Source: an uncultured Collinsella sp. (GTDB taxonomy: Bacteria; Actinomycetota; Coriobacteriia; Coriobacteriales; Coriobacteriaceae). From it: 64,000 bases of DNA. Positions 26,157-34,723 of the stretch are shown here, one piece after another. The stretch spans positions 1 to 64,000 of the forward strand of contig UQIV01000003.1 in NCBI GenBank assembly GCA_900541205.1, written 5' to 3'. The notes under the pieces are model-generated. The model saw nothing but the letters and a program-made list of their open reading frames with translations, did not search any database and was not told where the DNA came from. Made by a program: the position numbers and the translations under genes. Numbering within the stretch: position 1 is the first letter of the stretch; every line of letters starts with the position of its first letter.

Positions 26157-26750
26157 ATGAGTCCCATTCAAATCGTCCTGCTGGTACTCGCCGTTGCCGG
26201 CGTGTGGGTTGTTATCGAGCTCGCGCTCACGCTGCGAAAGACCCGCTCCGTCGTCGATTCGCTCGACAAGACGGTGAGCGACCTTAACAACACGCTCGCC
26301 GAGGCACAGCCTGTGGTGGCAAAGCTCGATGGCGCTGTTGATGAGCTTACTCCCGCGCTGGCGCAGGTTGAGCCGCTCCTCAAATCGAGCAAGACCGCTG
26401 TGGACGCCCTGACGTCCAACCTCGTTGAGGTTGAGGCGGTCGTTCGCGACATCTCCGAGGTTACGGGCAGCGTGGCCGAGGCCAGCAATGCCGTATCGAG
26501 CGTGACCGACTCTGCGGCTGGTGCCGTGCAGAAGCTCTTCAATAAGGTGAAGGCTCCTGCAGCCGACGCCGATCGCAAGCTCGCCGCTGCCGCCGCCGAG
26601 GCCGAGCAGCCTACCGAGCGCGTTCTGATTGGTGAGGCTGAGGACGAGGCCGCCGATGGTGCGGATGCGGCTCATAAGTCCGCAGCCAAGCCTGCTCAGT
26701 ATTACACCTATACGCCCGCCGAGACCTCCGAGGAGTCCTGCGATGAGTAG
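26157..26750 (+). CDS. Membrane-anchored coiled-coil protein (DUF948-like)
   Basis: A 197-aa protein with a single N-terminal transmembrane helix (about residues 5-24) followed by about 110 residues of heptad-rich helix (repeats of Val/Leu spaced by Asp, Ser and Thr) and an Ala/Glu-rich C-terminal tail ending in YYTYTP and acidic residues. It resembles the DUF948 family, some of which are general-stress proteins. No catalytic motif is seen. Its stop overlaps the next gene by 8 bases, placing it in one operon with an RsbW-like protein and a SigB-type sigma factor. I infer an envelope-stress or scaffold role. Confidence 0.75.
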   Translation: MSPIQIVLLVLAVAGVWVVIELALTLRKTRSVVDSLDKTVSDLNNTLAEAQPVVAKLDGAVDELTPALAQVEPLLKSSKTAVDALTSNLVEVEAVVRDISEVTGSVAEASNAVSSVTDSAAGAVQKLFNKVKAPAADADRKLAAAAAEAEQPTERVLIGEAEDEAADGADAAHKSAAKPAQYYTYTPAETSEESCDE

Positions 26751-27120
26751 CGAAGCAACCTGCCCCATTACGCTGAGCGTTGCCGGTGATCCGCGTCTCG
26801 CGCGCTTGGTGCGCATGACTGCCGCCAACGTCGGCGCCCTGTGCTCTATGTCCGTCGATCGCATCGAGGATATTCGTATGGCTGCCGAGGAAGCCTTCAT
26901 CTTTGGATGCACGGCCGTTGATTCCGACGATATTTCGATCAAATTCGATGTCGACGAATCTCATGTGGGCATGACCTTTACCTTTGGCGACCAGGCGACT
27001 GTCGATGAGGATGACCAGGCTGCCGTATATGCCGAGCTCATTTTGGCGAGTGTGTGCGACTCCTACGAAAAGACTACAGCGCCCCTGACGCTTTCCCTCG
27101 ACCTCAAGGCGGATATCTAA
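26743..27120 (+). CDS. RsbW-like anti-sigma protein, degenerate ATP site
   Basis: A 125-aa protein with the layout of serine-kinase anti-sigma factors of the RsbW/SpoIIAB type: LARLVRMTAANVGALC, then IEDIRMAAEEAFIFGCTAV at the N-box place (about 41-59), then a beta-strand region and the C-terminal LTLSLDLKADI. The key residues are not there. The Asn of the N-box (SEAxTNA in RsbW) is Phe, and the DxGxG loop is DESHVG. ATP binding and kinase activity are therefore doubtful. ATG 26743 overlaps the preceding stop by 8 bases. The sigma factor follows after 1 base, so it is the likely partner. No RsbV-type antagonist is visible nearby. Confidence 0.7.
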   Translation: MSSEATCPITLSVAGDPRLARLVRMTAANVGALCSMSVDRIEDIRMAAEEAFIFGCTAVDSDDISIKFDVDESHVGMTFTFGDQATVDEDDQAAVYAELILASVCDSYEKTTAPLTLSLDLKADI

Positions 27121-27121
27121 T

Positions 27122-27913
27122 ATGACCGAACGTTCCCGGAGCGGCAAGACCGCTTGGGACAAGGAGAAAACCCGCGAGTTGTTTCGTCGTTATAAAGAGA
27201 CCGGTGATCCGGATGCACGCGAGCAGCTCGTCATGTCCCACATGAACCTGGTAAGGTTTCTTGCCAACAAATTTAAGAACCGCGGCGAGCCGCTCGATGA
27301 CCTTTTGCAGGTCGGCTATCTGGGCCTGCTCAAGGCTATCGACCGCTTTGACCCTGAGCGCGGGCTCGAGTTCACGACGTTTGCCACGCCCACCATTCTG
27401 GGCGAGATTAAGCGCCACTTCCGCGACAAGGGCTGGAGCGTGCGTGTGCCTCGTCGCTTGCAGGAGCTCTCTGCCAAGGTCAACCAGGCTACCGACAAGC
27501 TCACCAACGAGCTTCAGCGTTCGCCCAAGGTTGAGGAAATCGCCGATTACCTGGGCGTGACCGTCGACGAGGTGCTCGAAGCCATGGAATCGTCCTCGGC
27601 CTACACCTCGGTGCCCATCGAAGCCCCCGGTGCGTCCGATTCCGACGATGCGCCTTCGATTCTCGATCGCTACGCCGACGACGACAACGAGCTCGACTTT
27701 ACCGACGATCGCCTGGTAATCGAGGAGGCCATCCGCGATTTCTCGCCTCGCGAGCGCGAGGTTATCGAGCTGCGCTTCGTAAAGGGCATGACCCAGATCG
27801 AGATTGCCAAGAAGCTGGGCATCTCGCAGGTGCAGGTCTCGCGCCTGCTGCGCCGTACCCTTAAGAAGATTCAAGACAAGATTGACCCCGACGGAGTGAT
27901 GGTTCGTTCATGA
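27122..27913 (+). CDS. SigB/SigF-type RNA polymerase sigma factor
   Basis: Alternative sigma factor of the sigma-70 group 3 (SigB/SigF/WhiG-like), 263 aa. Region 2 is clear (LVRFLANKFKNRGEPLDDLLQVGYLGLLKAIDRFD, positions about 41-75, and FTTFATPTILGEIKRHFRD). Region 3 follows (VPRRLQELSAKV), then region 4 with SPREREVIELRFVKGMTQIEIAKKLGISQVQVSRLLRR as helix-turn-helix (about 206-243). It is co-encoded with the RsbW-like protein and a membrane coiled-coil protein, consistent with a stress or envelope regulon. Its last codons overlap the AI-2E permease ATG (ATGA). Confidence 0.93.
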   Translation: MTERSRSGKTAWDKEKTRELFRRYKETGDPDAREQLVMSHMNLVRFLANKFKNRGEPLDDLLQVGYLGLLKAIDRFDPERGLEFTTFATPTILGEIKRHFRDKGWSVRVPRRLQELSAKVNQATDKLTNELQRSPKVEEIADYLGVTVDEVLEAMESSSAYTSVPIEAPGASDSDDAPSILDRYADDDNELDFTDDRLVIEEAIRDFSPREREVIELRFVKGMTQIEIAKKLGISQVQVSRLLRRTLKKIQDKIDPDGVMVRS

Positions 27914-29154
27914 GTGAGCACCCCCAACAAACCGACCGCACGCTGCGCGATACCCGCATTCTGACGTTGCGCATTTGGGGCGTCGTCGGCTGCATTGTCA
28001 TCGCCGCCGTCATCTTTAACCTTATGGGCATCCTGGCGCCGGTTATCGAGTTTTTGGCAGTCGGCTCCATCATCGCCTTTGTGATGTCGCCGATAACCAA
28101 CTGGCTCGAGCACCATGGCGTGAATCGCGGCATAGGTTCGCTTGTCGCGCTTATTGTGGTCGTTGCTGTGCTCGTCGGTGTCGTTTGCATCTTGTCGCCG
28201 ATTCTCTTTGGTCAGATCATGGAAGTCCTGAGCCGCCTGCCCGAGCAGCTTCGTGTTGCTGGTGGCGACCTCAACGAGATGATCTCGCATGCCAAGACGC
28301 TCAATAACACGCCGCTCAAGGAGTATCTGAACGATAACCTTTCTTCGCTCGTTACGGTGGCGTCCAAGTATGTCTCACAGATTGCCGCCGAGCTCGGTCG
28401 TGGTGTATTCCCGCTCTTTACCAACACGGCCTCGCAACTGTTCGTGATCTTCCTTGGTCTGGTGCTTGCCTACTGGCTTGCCTGCGACTATCCCCGTATG
28501 CATCACGAGGTCTGCACCATTATCGGTCAGGAAAAGGAGACCTCGTACCGCTTTATGGTCGCGATTCTTTCGCGCTCGGTCGGCGGCTATATGCGCGGTA
28601 TGGTCGTAACGTCGATCTGCGGTGGCATCCTTGCCTTTATCGGCTTTAAGCTCATTGGCCATCCATACGCAGCACTCATGGCTATCTTCACCGGCATCAT
28701 GCATTTGGTCCCGGTTGTCGGTCCCTGGGTGAGCGCGGCGATCGCCACGGTGCTCGGCTTTATGTTCAGCCCCATGTTGGCGTTGTGGACGCTTGTCGTG
28801 ACCATGGTGGCGCAAAATGTCACCGACAACGTCATTTCGCCTAAGGTTATGCAGAGTTCGGTGCAGGTGCATCCCGTTATGAGCCTGACGGCCCTCGTTA
28901 TCGGTTCGGCGCTTATGGGTCCCATCGGCATGGTCATCGCCATTCCGCTGTGCGCGGCCCTTAAGGGCATTTTCGTCTACTACTTTGAGAATGAGACCGG
29001 TCGCCAGCTCGTGGCATATGATGGCGCTGTGTTTAAAGGCACGCCGTATCGTGATGCCGAGGGCAACCCGGTCGCTGCCTACGACGCGCTTGGCGATGAC
29101 ACGTTCATCTATGAGTCCGAGCTTATTGGCAACGAGACCGCGCCCGAGGCCTAG
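27910..29154 (+). CDS. AI-2E/PerM family transporter
   Basis: Polytopic membrane protein of the AI-2E transporter (PerM, DUF20) family, 414 aa with about eight hydrophobic segments: two pairs near the N-terminus (residues 24-95), an amphipathic middle region (about 100-170), and a C-terminal block. The family motif region GIMHLVPVVGPWVSA and the QNVTDNVISPKVMQSSVQVHP stretch (about 298-318) are present. An acidic cytoplasmic tail of about 50 residues is added. The start overlaps the sigma factor stop by 4 bases, so expression is coupled to the stress operon. Substrates of this family are mostly unknown. Na+/H+ exchange and AI-2 export have been proposed. Confidence 0.88.
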   Translation: MSEHPQQTDRTLRDTRILTLRIWGVVGCIVIAAVIFNLMGILAPVIEFLAVGSIIAFVMSPITNWLEHHGVNRGIGSLVALIVVVAVLVGVVCILSPILFGQIMEVLSRLPEQLRVAGGDLNEMISHAKTLNNTPLKEYLNDNLSSLVTVASKYVSQIAAELGRGVFPLFTNTASQLFVIFLGLVLAYWLACDYPRMHHEVCTIIGQEKETSYRFMVAILSRSVGGYMRGMVVTSICGGILAFIGFKLIGHPYAALMAIFTGIMHLVPVVGPWVSAAIATVLGFMFSPMLALWTLVVTMVAQNVTDNVISPKVMQSSVQVHPVMSLTALVIGSALMGPIGMVIAIPLCAALKGIFVYYFENETGRQLVAYDGAVFKGTPYRDAEGNPVAAYDALGDDTFIYESELIGNETAPEA

Positions 29155-29157
29155 GCA

Positions 29158-29322
29158 ATGCCTAAGCCCGAGCTCGAGAATCCCTGGATTAAGCTCTCGG
29201 GTCTTCAGCCCGACGCGACAGGCTTTTTCAAGAACCCCTTCGCCAAGGATGACGATTCCAATACGGACGACGACACCAAAACCGGCATCGACGGCTCCAT
29301 GGACGATTCTGATTCCAAATAG
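29158..29322 (+). CDS. Small acidic hypothetical protein
   Basis: A 54-codon reading frame starting 3 bases after the AI-2E permease stop. It begins MPKPELENPWIKLSGL, has a short aromatic-basic middle (TGFFKNPFAKDD) and ends in a tail of Asp, Ser and Thr. The codons are typical of this genome and it is well placed to be the last gene of the operon, but there is no strong ribosome binding site (it could be reached by translational coupling). I do not recognise a family. Confidence 0.45.
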   Translation: MPKPELENPWIKLSGLQPDATGFFKNPFAKDDDSNTDDDTKTGIDGSMDDSDSK

Positions 29323-29327
29323 GCCTG

Positions 29328-29567
29328 TTAGCGTTTCTTTATGTTGTAAAAGACAAGAAACACGAGCAAAGCGATTGATAAGGGGCCGGCTACATAAAAA
29401 TAGAGAACGTCAATTGCACGTAGAGGGCAATAAGCCTTATCGCCGGACGTTACTGCATATAATACGTAGCCAAATGCTGGTTGGTTTGAATACCAGTGGG
29501 AGAAGGCCAAGAGCGCTAAAAGTGCTACAACCAGAAGTGCATTCAGGACAAATCGTTTGCTTTTCAT
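29328..29567 (-). CDS. Small two-helix membrane protein, low GC
   Basis: A 79-aa hypothetical membrane protein with two hydrophobic helices (about residues 5-22 and 55-75) and a short external loop containing one Cys. The ATG at 29567 is preceded by GAAGGAGC. An upstream in-frame ATG (29624) has none. The reading frame ends in YNIKKR, a positive-inside C-terminus. The segment 29,323-29,660 is visibly richer in A and T than its neighbours, and the gene points against them, suggesting recent acquisition. No function can be proposed. Confidence 0.55.
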   Translation of the reverse strand: MKSKRFVLNALLVVALLALLAFSHWYSNQPAFGYVLYAVTSGDKAYCPLRAIDVLYFYVAGPLSIALLVFLVFYNIKKR

Positions 29568-29661
29568 CGATTGCTCCTTCCGGATGGTTCTTATATAGCA
29601 TTTTACCAAACCCATTTTTTTCAAAGGATTGCTTAGTCCTAAATAACATGCACTTTCGCTG

Positions 29662-29691
29662 GAGGGTCGCTGTTTGGCGGCCCTCTTTTTT
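29662..29691 (+). terminator. Terminator-like hairpin upstream of alaS
   Basis: GAGGGTCGC / GGCGGCCCTC stem with a short loop followed by six T. It lies on the plus strand between a minus-strand gene and alaS, overlapping the alaS -35 box. It could insulate alaS from the sigma operon or end a short transcript. Confidence 0.6.
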
Positions 29692-29717
29692 GCACAGGCG
29701 CGGTGGGATGGTAATAT
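29690..29717 (+). promoter_or_regulatory. Probable alaS promoter
   Basis: TTGCAC (29690-29695), 16-base spacer, TAATAT (29712-29717), with the alaS start 47 bases further on. Good match to a housekeeping sigma-70 promoter. Confidence 0.6.
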
Positions 29718-29763
29718 CGTTACGTTTGAACTGTTTCGATGTGAAACCGAGGAGATTCCCTCT

Positions 29764-32421
29764 ATGAGTGCTGACTACCCGTCAATGACTACGGCCGAGA
29801 TTCGCTCCAAGTTCCTCAACTTCTTTGAGGAGCGCGGTCTTAAGCTCTATCCTTCTTCGTCCCTCGTTCCCGACGATCCTTCGCTGCTGCTTGCCAACGC
29901 CGGCATGAACCAGTTTAAGGAGTACTACCAGGGCAAGAAGACCATGAAGGAGATCGGCGCGATCTCCTGCCAGAAGTGCGTCCGCACCAACGACATCGAC
30001 TGCATCGGCGAGGACGGCCGTCACCTGTCTTTCTTTGAGATGCTCGGCGACTTCTCCTTTGGCGGCGTCTCTAAGCAGCAGGCCTGCGCTTGGGCCTTTG
30101 AGCTCATCACCAAGGAGTTCAAGCTGCCGCTTGACCGCCTGTACTTCACCGTCTTTACCGAGGACGACGAGACCCACGACGTGTGGCGCTCTCTGGGCGT
30201 TGCCGAGGATCACATCTCGCGTCTGGGCGAGGATGACAACTTCTGGGCCGCTGGCCCCACCGGCCCCTGCGGTCCGTGCTCCGAGATCTACTTTGACATG
30301 GGCGAGGAGGTCGGTTGCGGCAGCCCCGACTGCAAGCCCGGCTGCGACTGCGACCGCTTCCTTGAGTTCTGGAACCTCGTGTTTACCCAGTACGACCGCC
30401 AGGAGGACGGCTCCATGCCGGAGCTGCCGCACCGCAATCTCGATACGGGCATGGGTTTGGAGCGCATGGCCGCTATCATGCAGCACAAGACCGCTAACTA
30501 CGATGGCGATCTGATGCAGCACCTCATCAAGCTCGGTGAGGAGATCAGCGGCAAGACCTATGACGCCGACGATTACTCCGGCGCCAGCCGCTCCCTGCGC
30601 ATCATCGCCGACCACTCCCGTGCCGTCGACTTTATGATCTCGGACGGCATCCTGCCCGGTAACGAGGGCCGCGAGTACGTCCTGCGCCGCCTGCTCCGCC
30701 GTGCCGTGTTCCACGGCCGCCTGCTGGGCATCGAGGGCGCCTTCCTGACCAAGTTCATCGACGAGGTCAACGCTCAGATGGGCGAGGCCTATCCCGAGCT
30801 GCTCAAGAACGTCGCGCTCGTTAAGGGCATCGTCGCCTCCGAGGAGGAGCGTTTCTCCACGACGCTCGACAACGGTCGCGTTTACCTGGACGAGGCCCTG
30901 GCCGCGCTCGCCGACGGCGCTGTCCTTCCGGGTGACGTTGCCTTTAAGCTGCACGACACCTTTGGTTTCCCCATTGACCTGACTGTCGAGATCGCCGGCA
31001 CCGCCGGTCACGACGTCGATATGGACGGCTTCACCGCCTGCATGGAGGACCAGAAGGCCCGCGCCCGCGCCAACGCCAAGGGCGATGCCTGGGGTAGCTT
31101 TAACGACGTGTGGGTCGAGCTTTCCGACAAGGTTGCCGCGACCGAGTTCGACGGCTATGACAACGACGTCATCGAGGGCGCCAAGGTTGTCGCCATCGTT
31201 CGCAACGGCGAGTCCGTCGAGTCTGCTTCCGTCGGCGAGGACGTTGAGGTCGTGCTCGACCGCACCCCGTTCTACGCCGAGATGGGTGGCCAGCAGGGCG
31301 ACGCCGGCAAGCTTTCCGCCGAGGGCGTTGCGCTGACTGTTGCCGACACCAAAAACCACAACGGCCTGTATGCCCATGTCGCGCACGTTGCCGAGGGCAC
31401 GCTGACCGTCGGTGCCACCGTGACCGCCGCGCTCGACGCCGAGCGCCGTGGTTTCCTGCGTCGCAACCACACCGCCACCCACCTGCTCGACGCTGCGCTT
31501 AAGCAGGTCCTGGGCGAGCATGTCTCCCAGGCCGGCTCGCTGGTGACGCCCGAGCACCTGCGCTTTGACTTCACGCACTTCGAGGCCCTGTCCTCCGAGC
31601 AGCTCAAGGCTGTCGAGGACCTGGTCAACCAGCAGATCTTCGCTTCCAAGCCGGTTGTGACCCGCGTCATGGGCATCGACGAGGCCAAGGCTGCCGGCGC
31701 TGTCGCCCTCTTTGGCGAGAAGTACGGCGACGTCGTCCGCGTCGTCTCCGTAGGCGCCGAGGACCAGCCGTTCTCCCGCGAGCTCTGCGGTGGTACGCAT
31801 GCCGCCAACACCGCCGAGATCGGTCTGTTCAAGATCATCTCCGAGTCCTCTACGGGCTCCAACGTCCGCCGTATCGAGGCTGTGACCTCCAAGGGCGCTC
31901 TCGATTACATGGCCGACCGCCTGGCGCTCGTTGACGCCGCCGCTGCTGCGCTCAAGTGCCGCGTCGACGAGGTTCCCGCCCGCGTGGAGAACCTGCAGGC
32001 CGAGTTGCGCGAGACTTCCGGCAAGCTCAAGAAGGCTCTGACCGGTGGCTCCTCCGATGCGATCTCCAGCGCCATCGACGGCGCTGTCGAGCTGAATGGC
32101 TACAAGCTCGTTGTCGCTGAGCTCCAGGGCCTTGAGGCTGCCGACCTGCGCAACGTTTGGGATACCGTGCACCAGAAGGTCGCCGGCCCCGTCGCCTGCG
32201 TCGTTGCCAGCGTGACCGAGAAGGGCACCCCGGCTCTGCTCGCTGCCGGCTCCGATGACGCCGTGAAGGCCGGTTTCCACGCCGGTAACGTGATCAAGCA
32301 AATCGCGGGCCTGGTCGACGGTCGCGGTGGCGGTCGTCCCAACATGGCCCAGGCCGGTGGCAAGAACGCCGCCGGTATCGCCGATGCCCTCGCGGCCGCC
32401 AAGACCGCGCTCGGCGCCTAA
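29764..32421 (+). CDS. alaS: Alanyl-tRNA synthetase
   Basis: Class II synthetase charging tRNA-Ala, with an editing domain, 885 aa. The catalytic domain starts TTAEIRSKFLNFFEERG with motif 2/3 elements (VRTNDIDCIGEDGRHLSFFEM and GMGLERMAAIMQ). The editing domain has the zinc-binding HTATHLLDAALKQVLG and CGGTHAANTAEIG. The C-Ala oligomerisation domain ends in GGRPNMAQAGG. ATG 29764 follows GAGGAG at about 8 bases. An extended upstream frame has no ribosome binding site. The downstream order alaS-ruvX-mltG is widespread in bacteria. Confidence 0.97.
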   Translation: MSADYPSMTTAEIRSKFLNFFEERGLKLYPSSSLVPDDPSLLLANAGMNQFKEYYQGKKTMKEIGAISCQKCVRTNDIDCIGEDGRHLSFFEMLGDFSFGGVSKQQACAWAFELITKEFKLPLDRLYFTVFTEDDETHDVWRSLGVAEDHISRLGEDDNFWAAGPTGPCGPCSEIYFDMGEEVGCGSPDCKPGCDCDRFLEFWNLVFTQYDRQEDGSMPELPHRNLDTGMGLERMAAIMQHKTANYDGDLMQHLIKLGEEISGKTYDADDYSGASRSLRIIADHSRAVDFMISDGILPGNEGREYVLRRLLRRAVFHGRLLGIEGAFLTKFIDEVNAQMGEAYPELLKNVALVKGIVASEEERFSTTLDNGRVYLDEALAALADGAVLPGDVAFKLHDTFGFPIDLTVEIAGTAGHDVDMDGFTACMEDQKARARANAKGDAWGSFNDVWVELSDKVAATEFDGYDNDVIEGAKVVAIVRNGESVESASVGEDVEVVLDRTPFYAEMGGQQGDAGKLSAEGVALTVADTKNHNGLYAHVAHVAEGTLTVGATVTAALDAERRGFLRRNHTATHLLDAALKQVLGEHVSQAGSLVTPEHLRFDFTHFEALSSEQLKAVEDLVNQQIFASKPVVTRVMGIDEAKAAGAVALFGEKYGDVVRVVSVGAEDQPFSRELCGGTHAANTAEIGLFKIISESSTGSNVRRIEAVTSKGALDYMADRLALVDAAAAALKCRVDEVPARVENLQAELRETSGKLKKALTGGSSDAISSAIDGAVELNGYKLVVAELQGLEAADLRNVWDTVHQKVAGPVACVVASVTEKGTPALLAAGSDDAVKAGFHAGNVIKQIAGLVDGRGGGRPNMAQAGGKNAAGIADALAAAKTALGA

Positions 32422-32438
32422 GAACCTAAGTAGTCGCT

Positions 32439-32867
32439 GTGGTCGCGCTCGCACTGGACATAGGGGAGACCAGGATTGGCATTGCCGTCTCGAGCCGTGA
32501 TGGCAAGATGGCGATGCCTGTCAAGGTGCTTCCGGCTGCCGAGGTCACTGGCATGGCAAAGACGTTTTGTTACCTGGTCGAGGACTATGAGCCCGATATC
32601 TTGGTAAGCGGACGTCCCTTGACCATGGCCGGTGAGCCCGGCCCCCAAGCCGAGCGCGTCGCCGCCGTGGCCCAAAAGATTGCCGACGAGCTCGAACTTC
32701 CGCTGGAGTTTGAGGATGAGCGTCTGTCCTCGCAGGAGGCCAAACGAATCCTGCGAGAGCAGGGGCTCAACGAGAAACAGATGAGGGGCAAGATTGACAT
32801 GATCGCCGCCAGCCTGTTCTTGCAGACATGGCTCGATCGTAAAAACGAGGAGGTTCAGCATGCCTAG
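32439..32867 (+). CDS. ruvX: Holliday junction resolvase-like RuvX/YqgF
   Basis: RNase H-like fold nuclease implicated in 16S rRNA 5'-end maturation and possibly Holliday junction processing, 142 aa. It starts ALALDIGETRIGIAVSS with the first catalytic Asp, has DILVSGRPLTMAGEPGPQA (YqgF loop) and DERLSSQEAKRILREQG with the second acidic residue, and ends KIDMIAASLFLQTWLD with the third. The GTG start at 32439 has only a weak ribosome binding site. The stop overlaps the mltG ATG by 8 bases. Confidence 0.92.
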   Translation: MVALALDIGETRIGIAVSSRDGKMAMPVKVLPAAEVTGMAKTFCYLVEDYEPDILVSGRPLTMAGEPGPQAERVAAVAQKIADELELPLEFEDERLSSQEAKRILREQGLNEKQMRGKIDMIAASLFLQTWLDRKNEEVQHA

Positions 32868-34215
32868 TGCTTCCGATCCGCGCCAGCAGAATCGTTCACG
32901 GAAGCCCGTGCCGCGCCCTGCTCAGCCTGGCCAGCGCCCGGCGCAGCCGACGCAGCGTTCGGCTCAGCCTGCTCAGCGTGCTGCTCAACAGCCCGCCGCT
33001 CGTCCCGCGCAGCCTGCTGGCGGCGCTCGTTTTAAGCAGCAGGCTCCTGCCCAGCGCACGCAGGGGCAGTCCCGGCAATCGCGCTCCCACGCACATCACG
33101 CTCATGGCTCGCACGGTGTTGCTCCGGCCACGCGCTCGAGCTATAACACGCACGCCCGCCGTGGTGCCCAAAAGAAAAGCTCCCCGGTGCCTATGATTAT
33201 CGGCGGCGTCGTCGCCGTGCTTGCGCTTGTCGCGATCGTTTTCTTTGTCGTGCCAGCCGTCAAGGGCTTCTTTGGCGGTGAGGATGCGAAAGTCGCTGCT
33301 GGCCAGCAAGTTACTATCACGATTCCCGATGGTGCCTCGGGTGACACCATCGCTTCGATTCTCTCCGAGAACCATATCGTCGATAATCCCAAGGATTATT
33401 ATGCGGCGGTCAAAAAGCTCAACGCCGATATGTCGCTCAAGCCGGGTAAGTATTCGTTTACCACGCTCATGGACGCGACCAAGGTCGTTCAGCAGCTCAT
33501 GGAAGGCCCCAATGCGGGCTCCGATGCGCTGACTATCCCTGAGGGACTGACGGTTGACCAGGTCGCTGACCGCGTGGCAAAGGCATACGACAGTATCTCC
33601 AAGGAAGACTTCCTCAATCAGGCAAAGGCCTCCAACTATGTGAAGGACTATAGCTTCCTTGATGGCGCTGCAAACGATTCGCTCGAGGGCTTCCTATTCC
33701 CCAAGACCTATTCGTTGGGTAAGGACCCGTCTGCCGATGATGTGATTCGCGCCATGCTTGACCAGTTCAACGCTGAGTATAAGTCGCTCGACTTTGCCAA
33801 CTGCGAGGCCAAGATCAAGGAGCGCTATGGCGTGGAGATGTCCGATTACGACATCGTTAACCTTGCCTCGATCGTCGAGCGCGAGGGCCTCAACGCCGAT
33901 CAGCGCGCGCATGTGGCCTCGGTTTTCTATAACCGTCTGGCCGGCAAGCTCTATGGCCTGCGTTACCTCAATAGCGATGCGACCATGATGTATGTCACCG
34001 GCGGCGAGGTTACCGCCGATGACCTGCAGAGCGATAGCCCGTATAACACCTATAAGCACGAGGGCCTGCCGCCCACTCCCATCTGCTCTCCATCGCTCGA
34101 GGCGCTCAAGGCTACCCTTGAGCCGACCGACTCCGATGACCTGTATTTCTACATTACGCAGGACGAGGAGTATTTCTCGAAGACCTACGAAGAGCACCAA
34201 CAGTCTTGGAATTGA
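32860..34215 (+). CDS. mltG: Endolytic murein transglycosylase MltG
   Basis: Membrane-bound lytic transglycosylase that cleaves nascent peptidoglycan strands, 451 aa. The cytoplasmic N-terminus (residues 1-105) is low-complexity, with four AQPxQR-like units followed by Gln, Ser and His-rich stretches. One transmembrane helix follows (about 109-133). The periplasmic part has a LysM-like segment and the YceG catalytic domain with LASIVEREG (catalytic Glu about residue 345), FYNRLAGKLYGLRYLNSDAT and the ending YNTYKHEGLPPTPICSPS. It overlaps ruvX by 8 bases and is followed after 2 bases by yqeG. Confidence 0.93.
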   Translation: MPSASDPRQQNRSRKPVPRPAQPGQRPAQPTQRSAQPAQRAAQQPAARPAQPAGGARFKQQAPAQRTQGQSRQSRSHAHHAHGSHGVAPATRSSYNTHARRGAQKKSSPVPMIIGGVVAVLALVAIVFFVVPAVKGFFGGEDAKVAAGQQVTITIPDGASGDTIASILSENHIVDNPKDYYAAVKKLNADMSLKPGKYSFTTLMDATKVVQQLMEGPNAGSDALTIPEGLTVDQVADRVAKAYDSISKEDFLNQAKASNYVKDYSFLDGAANDSLEGFLFPKTYSLGKDPSADDVIRAMLDQFNAEYKSLDFANCEAKIKERYGVEMSDYDIVNLASIVEREGLNADQRAHVASVFYNRLAGKLYGLRYLNSDATMMYVTGGEVTADDLQSDSPYNTYKHEGLPPTPICSPSLEALKATLEPTDSDDLYFYITQDEEYFSKTYEEHQQSWN

Positions 34216-34217
34216 TC

Positions 34218-34715
34218 ATGAGGATTTTTAGCCCCAAACGATATGTTGCCTCGGTCGACCGCATCGACCTCGATACCCTCTGGGCCGACGGCAAGCGCGC
34301 CATTCTGCTCGATCGCGACAACACCCTGGTGCCGCGTGATACCGAGCAGGTACCTGCCGCGGTCTCCGCTTGGCTCGAGGCCGCCCATGCCAAGGGCTTT
34401 AAGCTGTGCATGGTGTCCAACAACTGGCATCGCGACCAGGTCATGGCGTCGGCGCGCGAGCTGGGGCTCGAGGCCATTAGCCATGCCATGAAGCCGGCGC
34501 CATTTGCCCTCAAAGCGGGTCTTAAACGTCTGGGCGCCACGGCCGACGAGGCCGTGCTGATCGGGGATCAGCTTTACACGGACGTGTGGAGCGGTAACTT
34601 TGCCGGTGTTGACACTATTCTGGTCAAGCCGCAGGCAACCCAGGACCTGTGGTACACGCAGATCTTCCGTATCTTTGAGCGCCGGGCCCTGCGCGACCTT
34701 CCCTGCGAGGAATAG
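34218..34715 (+). CDS. YqeG-type HAD phosphatase
   Basis: HAD superfamily IIIA phosphatase of the YqeG family, 165 aa. The catalytic DxDxT motif is LLDRDNTLVPRD, motif II is MVSNN, and motif III/IV is IGDQLYTDVWSGNFAGVDTILV. The family often starts MRIFSPKRYV or similar, which supports the ATG at 34218, two bases after mltG. In many bacteria yqeG sits upstream of shikimate or ribosome-assembly genes. Here aroK follows after 8 bases. A phosphatidylglycerophosphatase role has been shown for some relatives. The substrate here is unproven. Confidence 0.88.
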   Translation: MRIFSPKRYVASVDRIDLDTLWADGKRAILLDRDNTLVPRDTEQVPAAVSAWLEAAHAKGFKLCMVSNNWHRDQVMASARELGLEAISHAMKPAPFALKAGLKRLGATADEAVLIGDQLYTDVWSGNFAGVDTILVKPQATQDLWYTQIFRIFERRALRDLPCEE

Positions 34716-34723
34716 GTTTCGCC

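Noticed and set aside
26629..26742. Upstream extension of the RsbW-like frame
   Set aside because: The extra 38 residues are an out-of-frame reading of the preceding gene. The ATG at 26743 gives a protein of family-like start and operon-like overlap.
29782..32454. 890-codon open frame antisense to alaS, and similar long antisense frames over smc, ptsI, ileS and cca
   Set aside because: They mirror real genes codon by codon in a GC-rich genome, are low-complexity (His, Leu, Gly, Val rich) and have no family signature.
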